64,000 nucleotides of DNA from positions 3,429,001 through 3,493,000 of the forward strand of contig NZ_CP015880.1 in the NCBI RefSeq assembly GCF_000697965.2. The letters are read 5' to 3'. The number at the start of each line of letters is the position of its first letter. Position 1 is the stretch's first letter. The notes beneath the pieces are model-generated. The model was not told the DNA's origin and did no database searches. It saw only the letters and a list, made by a program, of their open reading frames with translations. Shown here piece after piece: positions 46,822 to 55,777 of this stretch. The position numbers were made by a program, and so were the translations under genes. Source of the stretch: Ensifer adhaerens (GTDB taxonomy: Bacteria; Pseudomonadota; Alphaproteobacteria; Rhizobiales; Rhizobiaceae).

Positions 46822-47238
46822 ATGGATACCCAGACGCAGCAGCCGGCACCGGTCCTCAACGGCCTTCTGCCCTATCTTCAGGTCGATGGCGCCGCCAAGG
46901 CGTCCGAATTCTACCAGCGCGCCTTCGGGGCCAAGGAAGTGGGCCGGCACCCGCTCGACGAGCAGGGCCGCACGATGCACATCCACCTCTATGTCAACGG
47001 CAGCTCGCTGATGCTCGCCGATGCCTATCCGGAATACGGCCATCCGCTGGAAAAGCCGCAGGCCTTCACCCTGACGCTCACCGTCGACGACATCGATGCC
47101 TGGTGGGACCGTGCGGTTGCCGCCGGCACCGAGGTCGTGATGCCGATCGAGGTGATGTTCTGGGGCGACCGCTACGGCCAGCTCCGCGATCCCTTCGGCG
47201 TTCTCTGGGCCATGAACAGCCCGGTGAAGGCAAGCTAA
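46822..47238 (+). CDS. VOC superfamily protein (glyoxalase/PhnB-like)
   Basis: A 138-residue protein. LLPYLQVDGAAKASEFYQRAFGAKE opens one betaalphabetabetabeta unit and AFTLTLTVDDIDAWWDRAVAAGTEV the second; WGDRYGQLRDPFGVLWAM ends it. The pattern is of the PhnB/DUF1428-like VOC group, with a metal-site aspartate, His and Glu not clearly identified. The substrate is unknown. ATG 46822 with GGAGAA upstream is preferred over the ATG at 46810. Confidence 0.84.
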   Translation: MDTQTQQPAPVLNGLLPYLQVDGAAKASEFYQRAFGAKEVGRHPLDEQGRTMHIHLYVNGSSLMLADAYPEYGHPLEKPQAFTLTLTVDDIDAWWDRAVAAGTEVVMPIEVMFWGDRYGQLRDPFGVLWAMNSPVKAS

Positions 47239-47393
47239 GTCCCTGCAGACAATCGAGATCCGGACGAAGCTCTCGCCGGGCGGGCATTTTCACCCGCCCG
47301 GCGAAGCGTATTTGAACAGATTTTCCTTCATTTCGGCGCAAAACTCATCTAAACGCTAGCGCAACATTCTTCTGAAATCGAAGGCCTGAAGTT

Positions 47394-47999
47394 ATGGAAA
47401 AATTCGTCAAGCTCACCGGTGTCGCTGCCCCCCTCCCCGTCGTCAACATCGACACGGACATGATCATTCCGAAGGACTACCTGAAGACGATCAAGCGCAC
47501 CGGCCTTGGCAAGGGCCTCTTCGCCGAAGCCCGCTACAATGAAGACGGCTCGGTCAACCCCGACTTCGTGCTCAACAAGCCGGCCTACCAGAACGCCAGC
47601 ATTCTCGTTGCCGGCGATAACTTCGGCTGCGGCTCCTCGCGCGAGCATGCTCCGTGGGCGCTGCTCGACTTCGGCATCCGCTGCGTGATCTCCACGTCCT
47701 TTGCCGACATCTTCTACAACAACTGTTTCAAGAACGGCATCCTGCCGATCGTCGTCAGCCAGGCTGACCTCGACAAGCTGATGGACGACGCCTCGCGCGG
47801 CTCCAACGCCATCCTCTCGGTCGACCTGGAATCCCAGGAAATCACCGGTCCGGACGGCGGTTCGGTCAAGTTCGAGGTCGACGCCTTCAAGCGTCACTGC
47901 CTGCTGAACGGCCTCGACGACATCGGCCTGACGCTGGAAAAGGCAACCGCCATCGACAGCTTCGAAAAGACGGTCGGCGCCGCGCGCCCCTGGGCTTAA
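47394..47999 (+). CDS. leuD: 3-isopropylmalate dehydratase small subunit
   Basis: A 201-residue LeuD that completes the aconitase-like enzyme with LeuC in leucine synthesis. [22 protein letters not shown] and [17 protein letters not shown] (swivel-domain substrate loop) are diagnostic, as is [22 protein letters not shown]. No leuC lies in the window, the usual split in rhizobia. RidA follows after nine bases. Confidence 0.97.
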   Translation: MEKFVKLTGVAAPLPVVNIDTDMIIPKDYLKTIKRTGLGKGLFAEARYNEDGSVNPDFVLNKPAYQNASILVAGDNFGCGSSREHAPWALLDFGIRCVISTSFADIFYNNCFKNGILPIVVSQADLDKLMDDASRGSNAILSVDLESQEITGPDGGSVKFEVDAFKRHCLLNGLDDIGLTLEKATAIDSFEKTVGAARPWA

Positions 48000-48008
48000 A
48001 ACGAAGAT

Positions 48009-48389
48009 ATGGCGCGCAAGCTCATCTCCTCGGGCTCGCCCTTCGAAAAGACGGCAGGCTATTCGCGTGCCGTCGCGATGGGTGACTGGTGCTTCGTCTC
48101 CGGCACGACCGGCTATGACTACGCCACCATGACCATGCCCGAGACGGTGGAAGAGCAGGCGCGCAATTGCCTGAAGACGATCGAGGGCGCGCTGAAGGAA
48201 GCGGGCTTCTCGATGAAGGACGTGGTGCGCAACCACTATTACGTCACTGATGCCAGCTTCGCCGACCGGGTGTTCCCGATCTTCGGCGAAGTCTTCGGCG
48301 AAATCCGCCCGGCCGCAACGATGATCGTCTGCGACCTGATCCGCCCGGAAATGCTGATCGAGATCGAGGTCACCGCGCTTCGCGGCTGA
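48009..48389 (+). CDS. RidA family protein
   Basis: A 126-residue protein of the RidA/YjgF fold. SGTTGYDYATMTMPETVEEQARNCLKTIEGAL and PAATMIVCDLIRPEMLIEIEVTAL are characteristic; the arginine that binds 2-aminoacrylate is expected in IRPEMLIEIE. It removes reactive enamines made by PLP enzymes. It starts nine bases after leuD. Confidence 0.88.
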   Translation: MARKLISSGSPFEKTAGYSRAVAMGDWCFVSGTTGYDYATMTMPETVEEQARNCLKTIEGALKEAGFSMKDVVRNHYYVTDASFADRVFPIFGEVFGEIRPAATMIVCDLIRPEMLIEIEVTALRG

Positions 48390-48492
48390 CCCCTTGATCG
48401 CGCCCACCCTCAAAACGATTCCGATTTAAGCCATTATGCGATAGTCCATAGGGCATGACTTCGCCTGACTTACGCTGAACCGGAAGACGCCC

Positions 48493-49332
48493 ATGCAATT
48501 TCAAGGCACCGCCGACTATATCGCCGACAAGGACCTGATGATCGCCGTCAACGCCGCGATCCGGCTGGAGCGCCCACTGCTGGTCAAGGGCGAGCCCGGC
48601 ACCGGCAAGACCGAGCTTGCCCGCCAGATCGCCGCCGCCCTTGGCCTCGAACTCATCGAATGGAGCGTCAAGTCGACGACCAAGGCACAGCAAGGCCTCT
48701 ATGAATATGACGCCGTGTCGCGGCTGCGCGACAGCCAGCTCGGCGACGAGCGTGTCAACGAGGTCCGGAACTATATCCGCAAGGGCAAGCTCTGGCAGGC
48801 CTTCGAGGCCGATCGCCGCGTGGTGCTTCTGATCGACGAGATAGACAAGGCCGACATCGAGTTTCCGAACGACCTGTTGCAGGAGCTCGACCGCATGGAA
48901 TTCCATGTCTACGAGACCGGCGAGATGATCGGCGCGCGTCACCGGCCGATCGTCATCATCACCTCCAACAACGAGAAGGAGCTGCCGGACGCGTTTCTGC
49001 GCCGCTGCTTCTTCCACTATATCCGCTTCCCCGATGCAGACACGCTCGCCCGCATCGTCGAGGTGCATTATCCCGGCATCCGCAAGACGCTGCTTTCGGC
49101 GGCGCTCGCCGCCTTCTACGACATCCGCCAGGTGCCGGGCCTGAAGAAGAAGCCCTCCACGTCAGAGGCGCTCGACTGGATCCGCCTGCTCGTCGCCGAC
49201 GAGGTCGATCCGGCCGACCTCAGGGCCGATGCCAAGACCATGCTGCCGAAGCTGCATGGTGCGCTCCTGAAGAACGAACAAGACGTGCACCTCTTCGAGC
49301 GCCTCGCCTTCATGGCCCGCCGCGACGGATGA
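48493..49332 (+). CDS. MoxR family AAA ATPase
   Basis: A 279-residue ATPase. VKGEPGTGKTELARQIAAA is the P-loop, RRVVLLIDEIDKADIEFPNDLLQELD is the Walker B region, and PIVIITSNNEKELPDAFLRRCFFHYI is the sensor 1/arginine-finger region. MoxR proteins act as chaperones that mature complexes together with von Willebrand A proteins. The cognate VWA gene appears at 51.1 kb, 1.75 kb downstream, separated by a NUDIX gene and metA. The NUDIX gene overlaps by four bases. Confidence 0.93.
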   Translation: MQFQGTADYIADKDLMIAVNAAIRLERPLLVKGEPGTGKTELARQIAAALGLELIEWSVKSTTKAQQGLYEYDAVSRLRDSQLGDERVNEVRNYIRKGKLWQAFEADRRVVLLIDEIDKADIEFPNDLLQELDRMEFHVYETGEMIGARHRPIVIITSNNEKELPDAFLRRCFFHYIRFPDADTLARIVEVHYPGIRKTLLSAALAAFYDIRQVPGLKKKPSTSEALDWIRLLVADEVDPADLRADAKTMLPKLHGALLKNEQDVHLFERLAFMARRDG

Positions 49333-49772
49333 GGCCGGACGCGCACAAGGTCCTGATCTACGCCACCTGGCAGGACCGCCTGCTGGTCTTCGACGAGCCG
49401 GATTTCCCAGACATCGAGCTGCAGGTGCCCGGCGGTACGATGGAACCAGGCGAAAGCCCGGAGACATCGGCTCAGCGGGAATTCATCGAGGAAACCGGGC
49501 TGACGCCGCCGGAAGCACTCACCCATCTCGTCACGCAGGACTACCACTACCCGAAGGACGGCAGGACGATCTGTCATCGGCGGCACTACTTCCACATCGC
49601 CCTTGCCGGCGAGCAACGGCAGACCTGGATACATCAGGAAATGACGCCCTTTGGCGGCGGTGACCCGATCCGCTTTCGTTTCTTTTGGCTCGGTATCGAT
49701 CAGGCTGACCGCCGGCTGGGTTATGGCATGCGGGATGCTCTACGCCTGCTGCAGACCAGCCACTCTCCCTGA
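49329..49772 (+). CDS. NUDIX hydrolase
   Basis: A 147-residue protein. The NUDIX box is GTMEPGESPETSAQREFIEETGL, slightly relaxed at its end. The substrate is unknown. It overlaps the MoxR stop by four bases (ATGA), and is followed by palindromic repeats. Confidence 0.86.
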   Translation: MRPDAHKVLIYATWQDRLLVFDEPDFPDIELQVPGGTMEPGESPETSAQREFIEETGLTPPEALTHLVTQDYHYPKDGRTICHRRHYFHIALAGEQRQTWIHQEMTPFGGGDPIRFRFFWLGIDQADRRLGYGMRDALRLLQTSHSP

Positions 49773-49938
49773 CCCTCTCCCCGCAGGCGGGGAGAGGGGA
49801 CGAGGACGACGGCTGCCCCCAAGCCGAGACGTGCCGACAGCGAACCCGGCTACCAAGATGGGCCGAACGGCCGCTGAGCTTAACTCGTGGAACGATCGGG
49901 TGCGGCAAGGCCACTTCTCCCCGCCAGCGGGGAGAAGT
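49773..49938. repeat. Rhizobial palindromic intergenic repeats, copy B
   Basis: Two hairpins, at 49773-49798 (CCCTCTCCCCGC/GCGGGGAGAGGG) and 49913-49938 (twelve-base perfect arms ACTTCTCCCCGC/GCGGGGAGAAGT), share the CTCCCCGC core with copies A and C. About 110 bases separate them. Confidence 0.75.
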
Positions 49939-50022
49939 CGCAGCAGCGGGATGAGGGGCAGCCGCCCCCAACGCGAATCGTTTTTCTTGACCCCCGCGGC
50001 CCACTCGCGCTATCAAATTCTC

Positions 50023-50081
50023 CGTGGTGATTTGGCCGGCCGGCTTGCAGCCACGTTAAACAAGTCGCTAAAGGGCCGAGG
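50023..50081 (+). ncRNA. SAM-II riboswitch
   Basis: The stretch from 50023 begins CGTGGTGATTTGGCCGG and continues with a purine-rich CTTGCAGCCACGTTAAACAAG and AAAGGGCCGAGG, the conserved core and pseudoknot of the SAM-II class found ahead of metA in alphaproteobacteria. Binding of S-adenosylmethionine should lower metA expression. Confidence 0.92.
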
Positions 50082-50098
50082 AAAGTTGGATTTCCGAG

Positions 50099-50131
50099 GA
50101 CCGGTCGCGATCAATCGCTGCCGGTTTTTTT
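50099..50131 (+). terminator. Intrinsic terminator between SAM-II and metA
   Basis: Arms ACCGG...CCGGT with an inner GCGAT/ATCGC stem and a short loop are followed by seven to eight T residues. It lies between the riboswitch and the metA ATG, which suggests control by attenuation. Confidence 0.8.
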
Positions 50132-50152
50132 GTATTGATCGAGTGGAAGCCC

Positions 50153-51079
50153 ATGCCCATCAAGATTCCCGATACGCTGCCCGCCTTCGAAACCCTCGCG
50201 CATGAGGGCGTGCGGGTGATGACCGAGACCGTGGCGATCCGTCAGGATATCCGCCCGCTCCAGATCGGGCTCCTGAACCTCATGCCGAACAAGATCAAGA
50301 CAGAGATCCAGATGGCGCGCCTGATCGGCGCTTCGCCGCTGCAGGTGGAACTGTCGCTGGTGCGCATCGGCGCGCACCGCGCCAAGAACACCTCGGAAGA
50401 TCACCTGCTCTCCTTCTACGAGACCTGGGAAGAAGTGCAGGGCCGCAAGTTCGACGGTTTCATCATCACCGGCGCCCCGGTCGAGACGCTCGAATACGAA
50501 GACGTCACCTATTGGGACGAGCTGAAGCGCATCCTCGACTGGACCGAGACCAACGTGCATTCGACGCTCAACGTCTGCTGGGGCGCGATGGCGGCAATCT
50601 ATCACTTCCACGACGTGCCGAAGTATCCGCTGAAGGAAAAAGCCTTCGGCGTCTATCGTCACCAGAACCTCAACCGCTCCTCCGTCTATCTCAACGGCTT
50701 CTCCGACGATTTCGCCGTCCCCGTTTCGCGCTGGACCGAAGTGCGCCGCGCCGACATCGACAAGGTGCCGAGCCTCGAAATCCTGATGGAATCGAAGGAG
50801 ATGGGCGTCTGCCTCGTGCACGAGAAAAAGGGCAACCGGCTCTACATGTTCAACCACGTGGAGTATGATTCGACCTCGCTGTCGGACGAATACTTCCGCG
50901 ACGTGGATGCGGGCGTGCCGATCAAGATGCCGCACGACTACTTCCCGCACAACGATTCGACCCTGCCGCCGCAGAACCGCTGGCGCAGCCATGCACATCT
51001 CTTCTTCGGCAACTGGATCAACGAGATGTACCAGACGACGCCCTACGATCTCGCGGAGATCGGCACCGGGAAAAGCTGA
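50153..51079 (+). CDS. metA: Homoserine O-acetyltransferase MetA-type (MetAA)
   Basis: A 308-residue enzyme of methionine synthesis. The nucleophile is in [13 protein letters not shown] (about C142), with the FNHVEYD histidine and glutamate. Residue 111 in [10 protein letters not shown] is glutamate, the residue that favours acetyl-CoA over succinyl-CoA in this family, so acetylation is likely. ATG 50153 is the family start. Controlled by the SAM-II riboswitch upstream. Confidence 0.95.
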   Translation: MPIKIPDTLPAFETLAHEGVRVMTETVAIRQDIRPLQIGLLNLMPNKIKTEIQMARLIGASPLQVELSLVRIGAHRAKNTSEDHLLSFYETWEEVQGRKFDGFIITGAPVETLEYEDVTYWDELKRILDWTETNVHSTLNVCWGAMAAIYHFHDVPKYPLKEKAFGVYRHQNLNRSSVYLNGFSDDFAVPVSRWTEVRRADIDKVPSLEILMESKEMGVCLVHEKKGNRLYMFNHVEYDSTSLSDEYFRDVDAGVPIKMPHDYFPHNDSTLPPQNRWRSHAHLFFGNWINEMYQTTPYDLAEIGTGKS

Positions 51080-51085
51080 GGTCAG

Positions 51086-52270
51086 ATGTTCATTCCCTTC
51101 TTCCTCGAACTCAAGGCAGCGAAGGTCCCGGTCACGCTCCGGGAATTCCTGTCCTTGATCGAGGGGATGGAGGCGGGCATCGCCACCTTCGACGTCGAAG
51201 CCTTCTACTATCTGGCGCGCACGGCACTGGTGAAGGACGAACGCCATATCGACCGCTTCGACCGGGTGTTCCAGCACTGCTTTTCGGGTCTCGAAGCAGT
51301 CAACCCGATGGAAGCGAGCGAAGAGGCGGTCATCCCCGAGGATTGGCTGCGCAAGCTCGCAGAGAAGCATCTGAGCGAGGAAGAAAAACGCCTGATCGAG
51401 GCACTCGGCGGCTTCGACAAGCTGATGGAGACCTTGCGCCAGCGGCTGCAGGAGCAAAAGGGCCGCCATCAGGGCGGCTCAAAATGGATCGGTACCGCCG
51501 GCACCTCGCCCTTCGGCGCCTATGGCTACAATCCCGAGGGTGTGCGGATCGGCCAGGACCAGTCGCGCCACCGCCGCGCCGTCAAGGTTTGGGACCGGCG
51601 CGAGTTCAAGGATTATGACGACACGATCGAGCTCGGCACGCGCAACATCAAAGTTGCGCTGAAGCGGCTCCGACGCTGGGTGCGCCAGGGTGCCGCCGAC
51701 GAACTCGACCTCTCCGGCACCATCCGCGCCACCGCCGAACACGGCTATCTCGACGTGGTGACGAGGCCGGAGCGCCGCAATGCGGTGAAGCTTCTGATGT
51801 TCTTCGATATCGGCGGATCGATGGACGATCATATCCGCATCGTCGAGGAGTTGTTTTCAGCGGCCCGCAGCGAGTTCCGCCATATGGAGCATTTCTACTT
51901 CCACAATTGCGTCTACGAGGGCCTGTGGAAGGACAATCGCCGCCGCCGTGTCGACATTACCCGTACGACGGAAGTGCTGCGCACCTACGGCGGCGACTAT
52001 CGCGCCATCTTCGTCGGCGACGCTTCGATGAGCCCCTATGAAATCAGCCACCCCGGCGGCTCGGTGGAGCACTGGAACGATGAGGCGGGCGCCCTCTGGC
52101 TCTCTCGTCTGACGGCTCATTTTCCGCGCTCCATCTGGCTCAATCCCGTGCCCGAGCAGCACTGGGGCTATACCCAGTCGATCACGATGGTGAAGAGCCT
52201 GTTCGAGGGACGCATGTTCCCCTTGACGCTCGCCGGCCTGCAGGAGGCCACCAAGCAGCTGTCGCGCTGA
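51086..52270 (+). CDS. VWA domain protein (CoxE-like), putative MoxR partner
   Basis: A 394-residue cytoplasmic protein. A helical N-terminal half (LKAAKVPVTLREFLSLIEG) is followed by a von Willebrand A domain. The MIDAS motif is unusual: LMFFDIGGSMDDH where a DxSxS would be expected, but the pattern of a GSM motif occurs in CoxE-like proteins. MoxR and VWA proteins work as pairs, and the only MoxR here is at 48.5 kb. It begins six bases after the metA stop. Confidence 0.85.
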   Translation: MFIPFFLELKAAKVPVTLREFLSLIEGMEAGIATFDVEAFYYLARTALVKDERHIDRFDRVFQHCFSGLEAVNPMEASEEAVIPEDWLRKLAEKHLSEEEKRLIEALGGFDKLMETLRQRLQEQKGRHQGGSKWIGTAGTSPFGAYGYNPEGVRIGQDQSRHRRAVKVWDRREFKDYDDTIELGTRNIKVALKRLRRWVRQGAADELDLSGTIRATAEHGYLDVVTRPERRNAVKLLMFFDIGGSMDDHIRIVEELFSAARSEFRHMEHFYFHNCVYEGLWKDNRRRRVDITRTTEVLRTYGGDYRAIFVGDASMSPYEISHPGGSVEHWNDEAGALWLSRLTAHFPRSIWLNPVPEQHWGYTQSITMVKSLFEGRMFPLTLAGLQEATKQLSR

Positions 52271-52279
52271 CATGTCTGC

Positions 52280-52330
52280 CGAGAGGTCGCTGTAGCACCT
52301 TGAATAGCTGGATGTTTTCGCTCTCAGGCC
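52280..52330 (-). repeat. Rhizobial small palindrome repeat, minus-strand copy
   Basis: Read on the minus strand this stretch contains ATTCAAGGTGCTACAGCGACCT, matching the start of the second copy (ATTCAAAAGTGTACGGCGACCT) at 52.45 kb. Two copies in opposite orientation lie in the same 260-base gap. Confidence 0.6.
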
Positions 52331-52453
52331 GGAGACGGCGCCAGGCCGCATTTAGTATGATTTTCCGGTTGCCGTGCCTTTGGAAATGACGCAGGTTGCT
52401 GCGATCGCACCGTTGCATGTTTCCTTGGATCCTAACCGAGCCAAGGACAAAAC

Positions 52454-52515
52454 ATGCAGCAATTCAAAAGTGTACGGCGACCTTTGTGCGTCTGGGGAGA
52501 CGCGCAGCGCTGTAG
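52454..52515 (+). repeat. Rhizobial small palindrome repeat, plus-strand copy
   Basis: Begins ATTCAAAAGTGTACGGCGACCT and contains a hairpin with arms GCGTCT and AGACGC, then CGCTGTAG at the end. It lies 12 bases upstream of the aldose epimerase start and overlaps its leader. Confidence 0.65.
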
Positions 52516-52527
52516 TGGGAGCCAGCG

Positions 52528-53550
52528 GTGAATATGCATCAGAACACGGAAATCTTCGGCCACCTGCCATCCGGCGAGCCGGTCCATCGTGTGGTGCTCT
52601 CCGGTGGCGGCCTCACCGCCCATGTCTTGACCTGGGGCTCGGTGATCCAGGACCTGCGCCTGGAAGGCCATGAGCCGCCGCTGGTGCTCGGTTTCACCGA
52701 TCTCGAAAGCTATCTCGCCCATTCGCCCTATCTCGGCGCCACGCCTGGACGCTGCGCCAATCGCATCGGCAACGGCCGCTTCACGCTCGATGGCGAGGCC
52801 TACCAGCTCGAACTGAACGAGAAGGGCGTCACGCATCTGCACGGCGGCAGCGACAATATCGGCAAGCGCAACTGGACGATCCTAAAGCAGACGCCCGACA
52901 GCATCACGCTCGCCATTACCGACCCGGATGGCCGCGCCGGTTATCCCGGCAACTGCAAGGTCACCTGCACCTACCAGCTGAAGCCCGGCGGCGTCTTGAG
53001 CGTCGTCTACGAGAGCGAAACCGACCAAGCGACGCTCGCCAATGTCTGCCAGCACAGCTATTTCAATCTCGACGGCAGCGCCGACGCCCTCGGCCACGAC
53101 ATCATGATCGCTGCCGACCATTATCTGCCCACCAGCGAACGCCAGGTGCCGACGGGCGAGATCCGCCCGGTCGAGGGCACTGCCTTCGATCTGCGGGAAA
53201 TGACGCGGCTCAGCCGCCAGACCGAAGGCGAGCGTATCGCCTACGACCATAATTTCTGCCTTTCGAACGAACGCATGGCGAAACATTCGGTGGCGCTTGC
53301 TCGCAGCATCGATTCGGGTGTCACGATGGAAGTGCTGACGACCGAGCCCGGCGTGCAACTCTATACCGGCGCAAAGCTGAACATCCCCGTCCCCGGCCTC
53401 GAGGGCCGCCGTTACGGCGCCTTTGCCGGCTTCTGTCTCGAAACCCAGATCTGGCCGGATGCGGCCAACCACGCCGGCTTCCCGAACGCGGTACTTCGCC
53501 CCGGCGAGATCCGCCGGCAGGAGACGGACTACGTGTTCATGAAGAGCTGA
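52528..53550 (+). CDS. Aldose 1-epimerase (galactose mutarotase)
   Basis: A 340-residue galactose-mutarotase fold enzyme. GATPGRCANRIGNGRF and GVTHLHGGSDNIGKRNW near the start, HSYFNLDGSADALGHDI with the catalytic histidine, and PNAVLRPGEIRRQETDYVF near the end are typical. It interconverts sugar anomers. The start GTG 52528 has GGGAG upstream; ATG 52534 is an alternative. Confidence 0.9.
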   Translation: MNMHQNTEIFGHLPSGEPVHRVVLSGGGLTAHVLTWGSVIQDLRLEGHEPPLVLGFTDLESYLAHSPYLGATPGRCANRIGNGRFTLDGEAYQLELNEKGVTHLHGGSDNIGKRNWTILKQTPDSITLAITDPDGRAGYPGNCKVTCTYQLKPGGVLSVVYESETDQATLANVCQHSYFNLDGSADALGHDIMIAADHYLPTSERQVPTGEIRPVEGTAFDLREMTRLSRQTEGERIAYDHNFCLSNERMAKHSVALARSIDSGVTMEVLTTEPGVQLYTGAKLNIPVPGLEGRRYGAFAGFCLETQIWPDAANHAGFPNAVLRPGEIRRQETDYVFMKS

Positions 53551-53716
53551 GCGCGGAAACGGCGACCGGCTTTACCAACAAAGGCAAAATGCAAAAGGAG
53601 CCGTCTCGGCGGTCCGAACCACATGGTGCGGACGGCACTATCGGCGCATGGAATGCCTGACGGCAAATGCCGTTTCATTCCAGAAATGACTGTGAAATGA
53701 AGTGGTTGGGAGAAAT

Positions 53717-53791
53717 TGGAGCGGGTGAGGCGATTCGAACGCCCGACCCCAACCTTGGCAAGGTTGTGCTCTACCCCTGAGCTACACCCGC
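53717..53791 (-). tRNA. tRNA-Gly (anticodon GCC)
   Basis: On the minus strand 75 bases form a class I tRNA: acceptor GCGGGTG/CACCCGC, discriminator T and encoded CCA, D-stem AGCTC/GAGCA, anticodon stem-loop CCTTGCCAAGG with anticodon GCC, and the T-loop GTTCGAATC. Confidence 0.97.
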
Positions 53792-54042
53792 TCATCATCC
53801 AAGGTCCGGGGGTAGTCGGTGGACCGTGGCGTCGGCGCTGTCTTGCGGCGACGGGCGGTATATGGCCTAAGCGATTTTGGAATGCAACAGGGAAATGACG
53901 AGAAATCGAATATTTTTTTGGACACCCTTCGCAAAGCCCGGAAATGCCGCGTTTTCGGCCGGCCTCGCCGCCTGTGAGATTGCGTCCTGACGGCCTTCTC
54001 CCCTAAAGCAGAGACGAAACGAACGCCGTGGGGATGAGAATC

Positions 54043-54552
54043 ATGCGTGAATCACAGCCGAAAACCGCCGAAGACCTCTTCAATTTTCTCGATGGACTTG
54101 GAATCGAGTATAAGACGAAGAACCACGCTCCGGTTTTCACCGTGGCCGAATCGGTGGCGCTTCGTGACGAGATGCCCGGTGGCCACACGAAAAACCTCTT
54201 CGTGAAGGACAAGAAGGACAACTATTTCCTGCTCACCGTCGAGGAGCACGCGACGGTGGACCTGAAGACCGTGCACCAGGTGATCGGCGCGGCAAGCAAG
54301 GTATCCTTCGGCAAGCCGGAGAAGCTGATGGAGTATCTCGGCGTCATTCCGGGGGCCGTAACCGCCTTCGGCGCGATCAACGACACCGGAGGCAACGTCA
54401 AGGTCATCCTCGACGAGGCGCTGATGACGTTCGATATCGTCAACTGCCACCCGCTTTCCAACGACGCAACGACCTCGATCGCTTCGAAGGATCTGTTGCG
54501 CTTCATGGAAGCGACCGGACACGAACCGCTTGTCTTGAAAGTCACGGCCTGA
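54043..54552 (+). CDS. YbaK/ProX-type aminoacyl-tRNA deacylase
   Basis: A 169-residue single-domain protein of the YbaK/ProX family. KTKNHAPVFTVAES and GGHTKNLFVKDKKDNYFLLTV are conserved. It edits mischarged tRNA such as Ala-tRNA(Pro). ATG 54043 has GGGGA at SD distance; ATG 54034 and GTG 54028 are in frame. Confidence 0.86.
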   Translation: MRESQPKTAEDLFNFLDGLGIEYKTKNHAPVFTVAESVALRDEMPGGHTKNLFVKDKKDNYFLLTVEEHATVDLKTVHQVIGAASKVSFGKPEKLMEYLGVIPGAVTAFGAINDTGGNVKVILDEALMTFDIVNCHPLSNDATTSIASKDLLRFMEATGHEPLVLKVTA

Positions 54553-54610
54553 CATACGATCTTTGGCGCGAATGCAGTAAGCTGGCGGACGAGCCGGCGA
54601 GGAGAGAAGA

Positions 54611-55585
54611 ATGACGGGCAGCGACAATCCCTATGCAGGGTCTTTCGGCACTCAGATGACGGCTTCGGCCTCCTTCGGCCAGCCGGCGCCGGCGGCCGCG
54701 TCGGGCGGTGACCTGATCAAGGAAACCACCACTGCCAACTTCACCAAGGACGTGCTCGAAGCCTCCAGGCAGCAGCCCGTTCTCGTCGATTTCTGGGCGC
54801 CCTGGTGCGGTCCCTGCAAGCAGCTGACCCCTGTCATCGAAAAGGTGGTCACGGAAGCCGCAGGCCGCGTCAAGCTCGTCAAGATGAACATCGACGATCA
54901 TCCCTCGATCGCCGGCCAGCTCGGCATCCAGTCGATCCCGGCCGTCATCGCCTTCGTCGGCGGACGCCCGGTCGACGGCTTCATGGGCGCAGTTCCGGAA
55001 AGCCAGATCAAGCAGTTCATCGAAAAGATCGCCGGTCCCGCCGTTGACGACAGCAAGGCCGAGATCGAGGCGGTTCTCGCCGACGCCAAGGCGCTCATCG
55101 ATGCCGGCGATGCCGAGAACGCCGCCGGCCTCTATGGCGCCGTGCTGCAGGCCGACCCGGAAAATGTCTTGGCGATCGCCGGCATGGTCGATTGCATGAT
55201 CGCGCTCGGCCAGCTTGCCGAGGCCCGCGAGGCGCTGTCCAGCCTACCGGAAGATCTTGCCAAGGATGCCGGCATTGCCGCCATCGGCAAAAAGCTCGAC
55301 CAGATCGAGGAAGCCCGCAAGCTCGGCGATCCCAACGAGTTCGAACGGCGCCTCGCCGCAAACCCCGATGATCACGAGGCGCGCGTGCTGCTCGCCAAAA
55401 TCCGCAACGTCGAGGGCGACCGGATGGCTGCGGCCGACCATCTGCTCACGATCATGAAGCGCGACCGGGCTTACGACGACGACGGCGCGCGGCGCGAGCT
55501 GCTTTCGTTCTTCGAGGTTTGGGGCCCGAAGGATCCGGCAACCATCGCCGCGCGACGCAAGCTCTCGTCGATCCTGTTCTCCTGA
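54611..55585 (+). CDS. CnoX-type thioredoxin chaperedoxin with C-terminal TPR domain
   Basis: A 324-residue protein. The thioredoxin domain (about 35-140) has a full active site VDFWAPWCGPCKQL (C66/C69). The C-terminal half is a TPR domain (LLAKIRNVEGDRMAAADHLL). E. coli CnoX has lost the first cysteine, whereas alphaproteobacterial members retain the CxxC and may be active oxidoreductases. It hands substrates to GroEL/DnaK during oxidative stress. Confidence 0.9.
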   Translation: MTGSDNPYAGSFGTQMTASASFGQPAPAAASGGDLIKETTTANFTKDVLEASRQQPVLVDFWAPWCGPCKQLTPVIEKVVTEAAGRVKLVKMNIDDHPSIAGQLGIQSIPAVIAFVGGRPVDGFMGAVPESQIKQFIEKIAGPAVDDSKAEIEAVLADAKALIDAGDAENAAGLYGAVLQADPENVLAIAGMVDCMIALGQLAEAREALSSLPEDLAKDAGIAAIGKKLDQIEEARKLGDPNEFERRLAANPDDHEARVLLAKIRNVEGDRMAAADHLLTIMKRDRAYDDDGARRELLSFFEVWGPKDPATIAARRKLSSILFS

Positions 55586-55603
55586 GCCGTCAGACATGTT
55601 TTT

Positions 55604-55630
55604 GAAAGGGGCGCTATCTGCGCCCCTTTT
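55604..55630 (+). terminator. Intrinsic terminator after cnoX-type gene
   Basis: Arms AAAGGGGCG (55604-55612) and CGCCCCTTT (55620-55628) with a seven-base loop and a short T-tail lie 18 bases beyond the stop codon. Confidence 0.88.
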
Positions 55631-55777
55631 CGTAAGCGGATCCGATCACGATCCATCTTCACCTGTGAAGATCGACGGGCTCGTCCCTTGAGATTTTCAA
55701 GCAGCGCACCATCTTTTGATCTGGTTGACCACGCTTCCTTGGCGGGGCAAAGCGAATACCGGCAGGGTCTATCGGAA

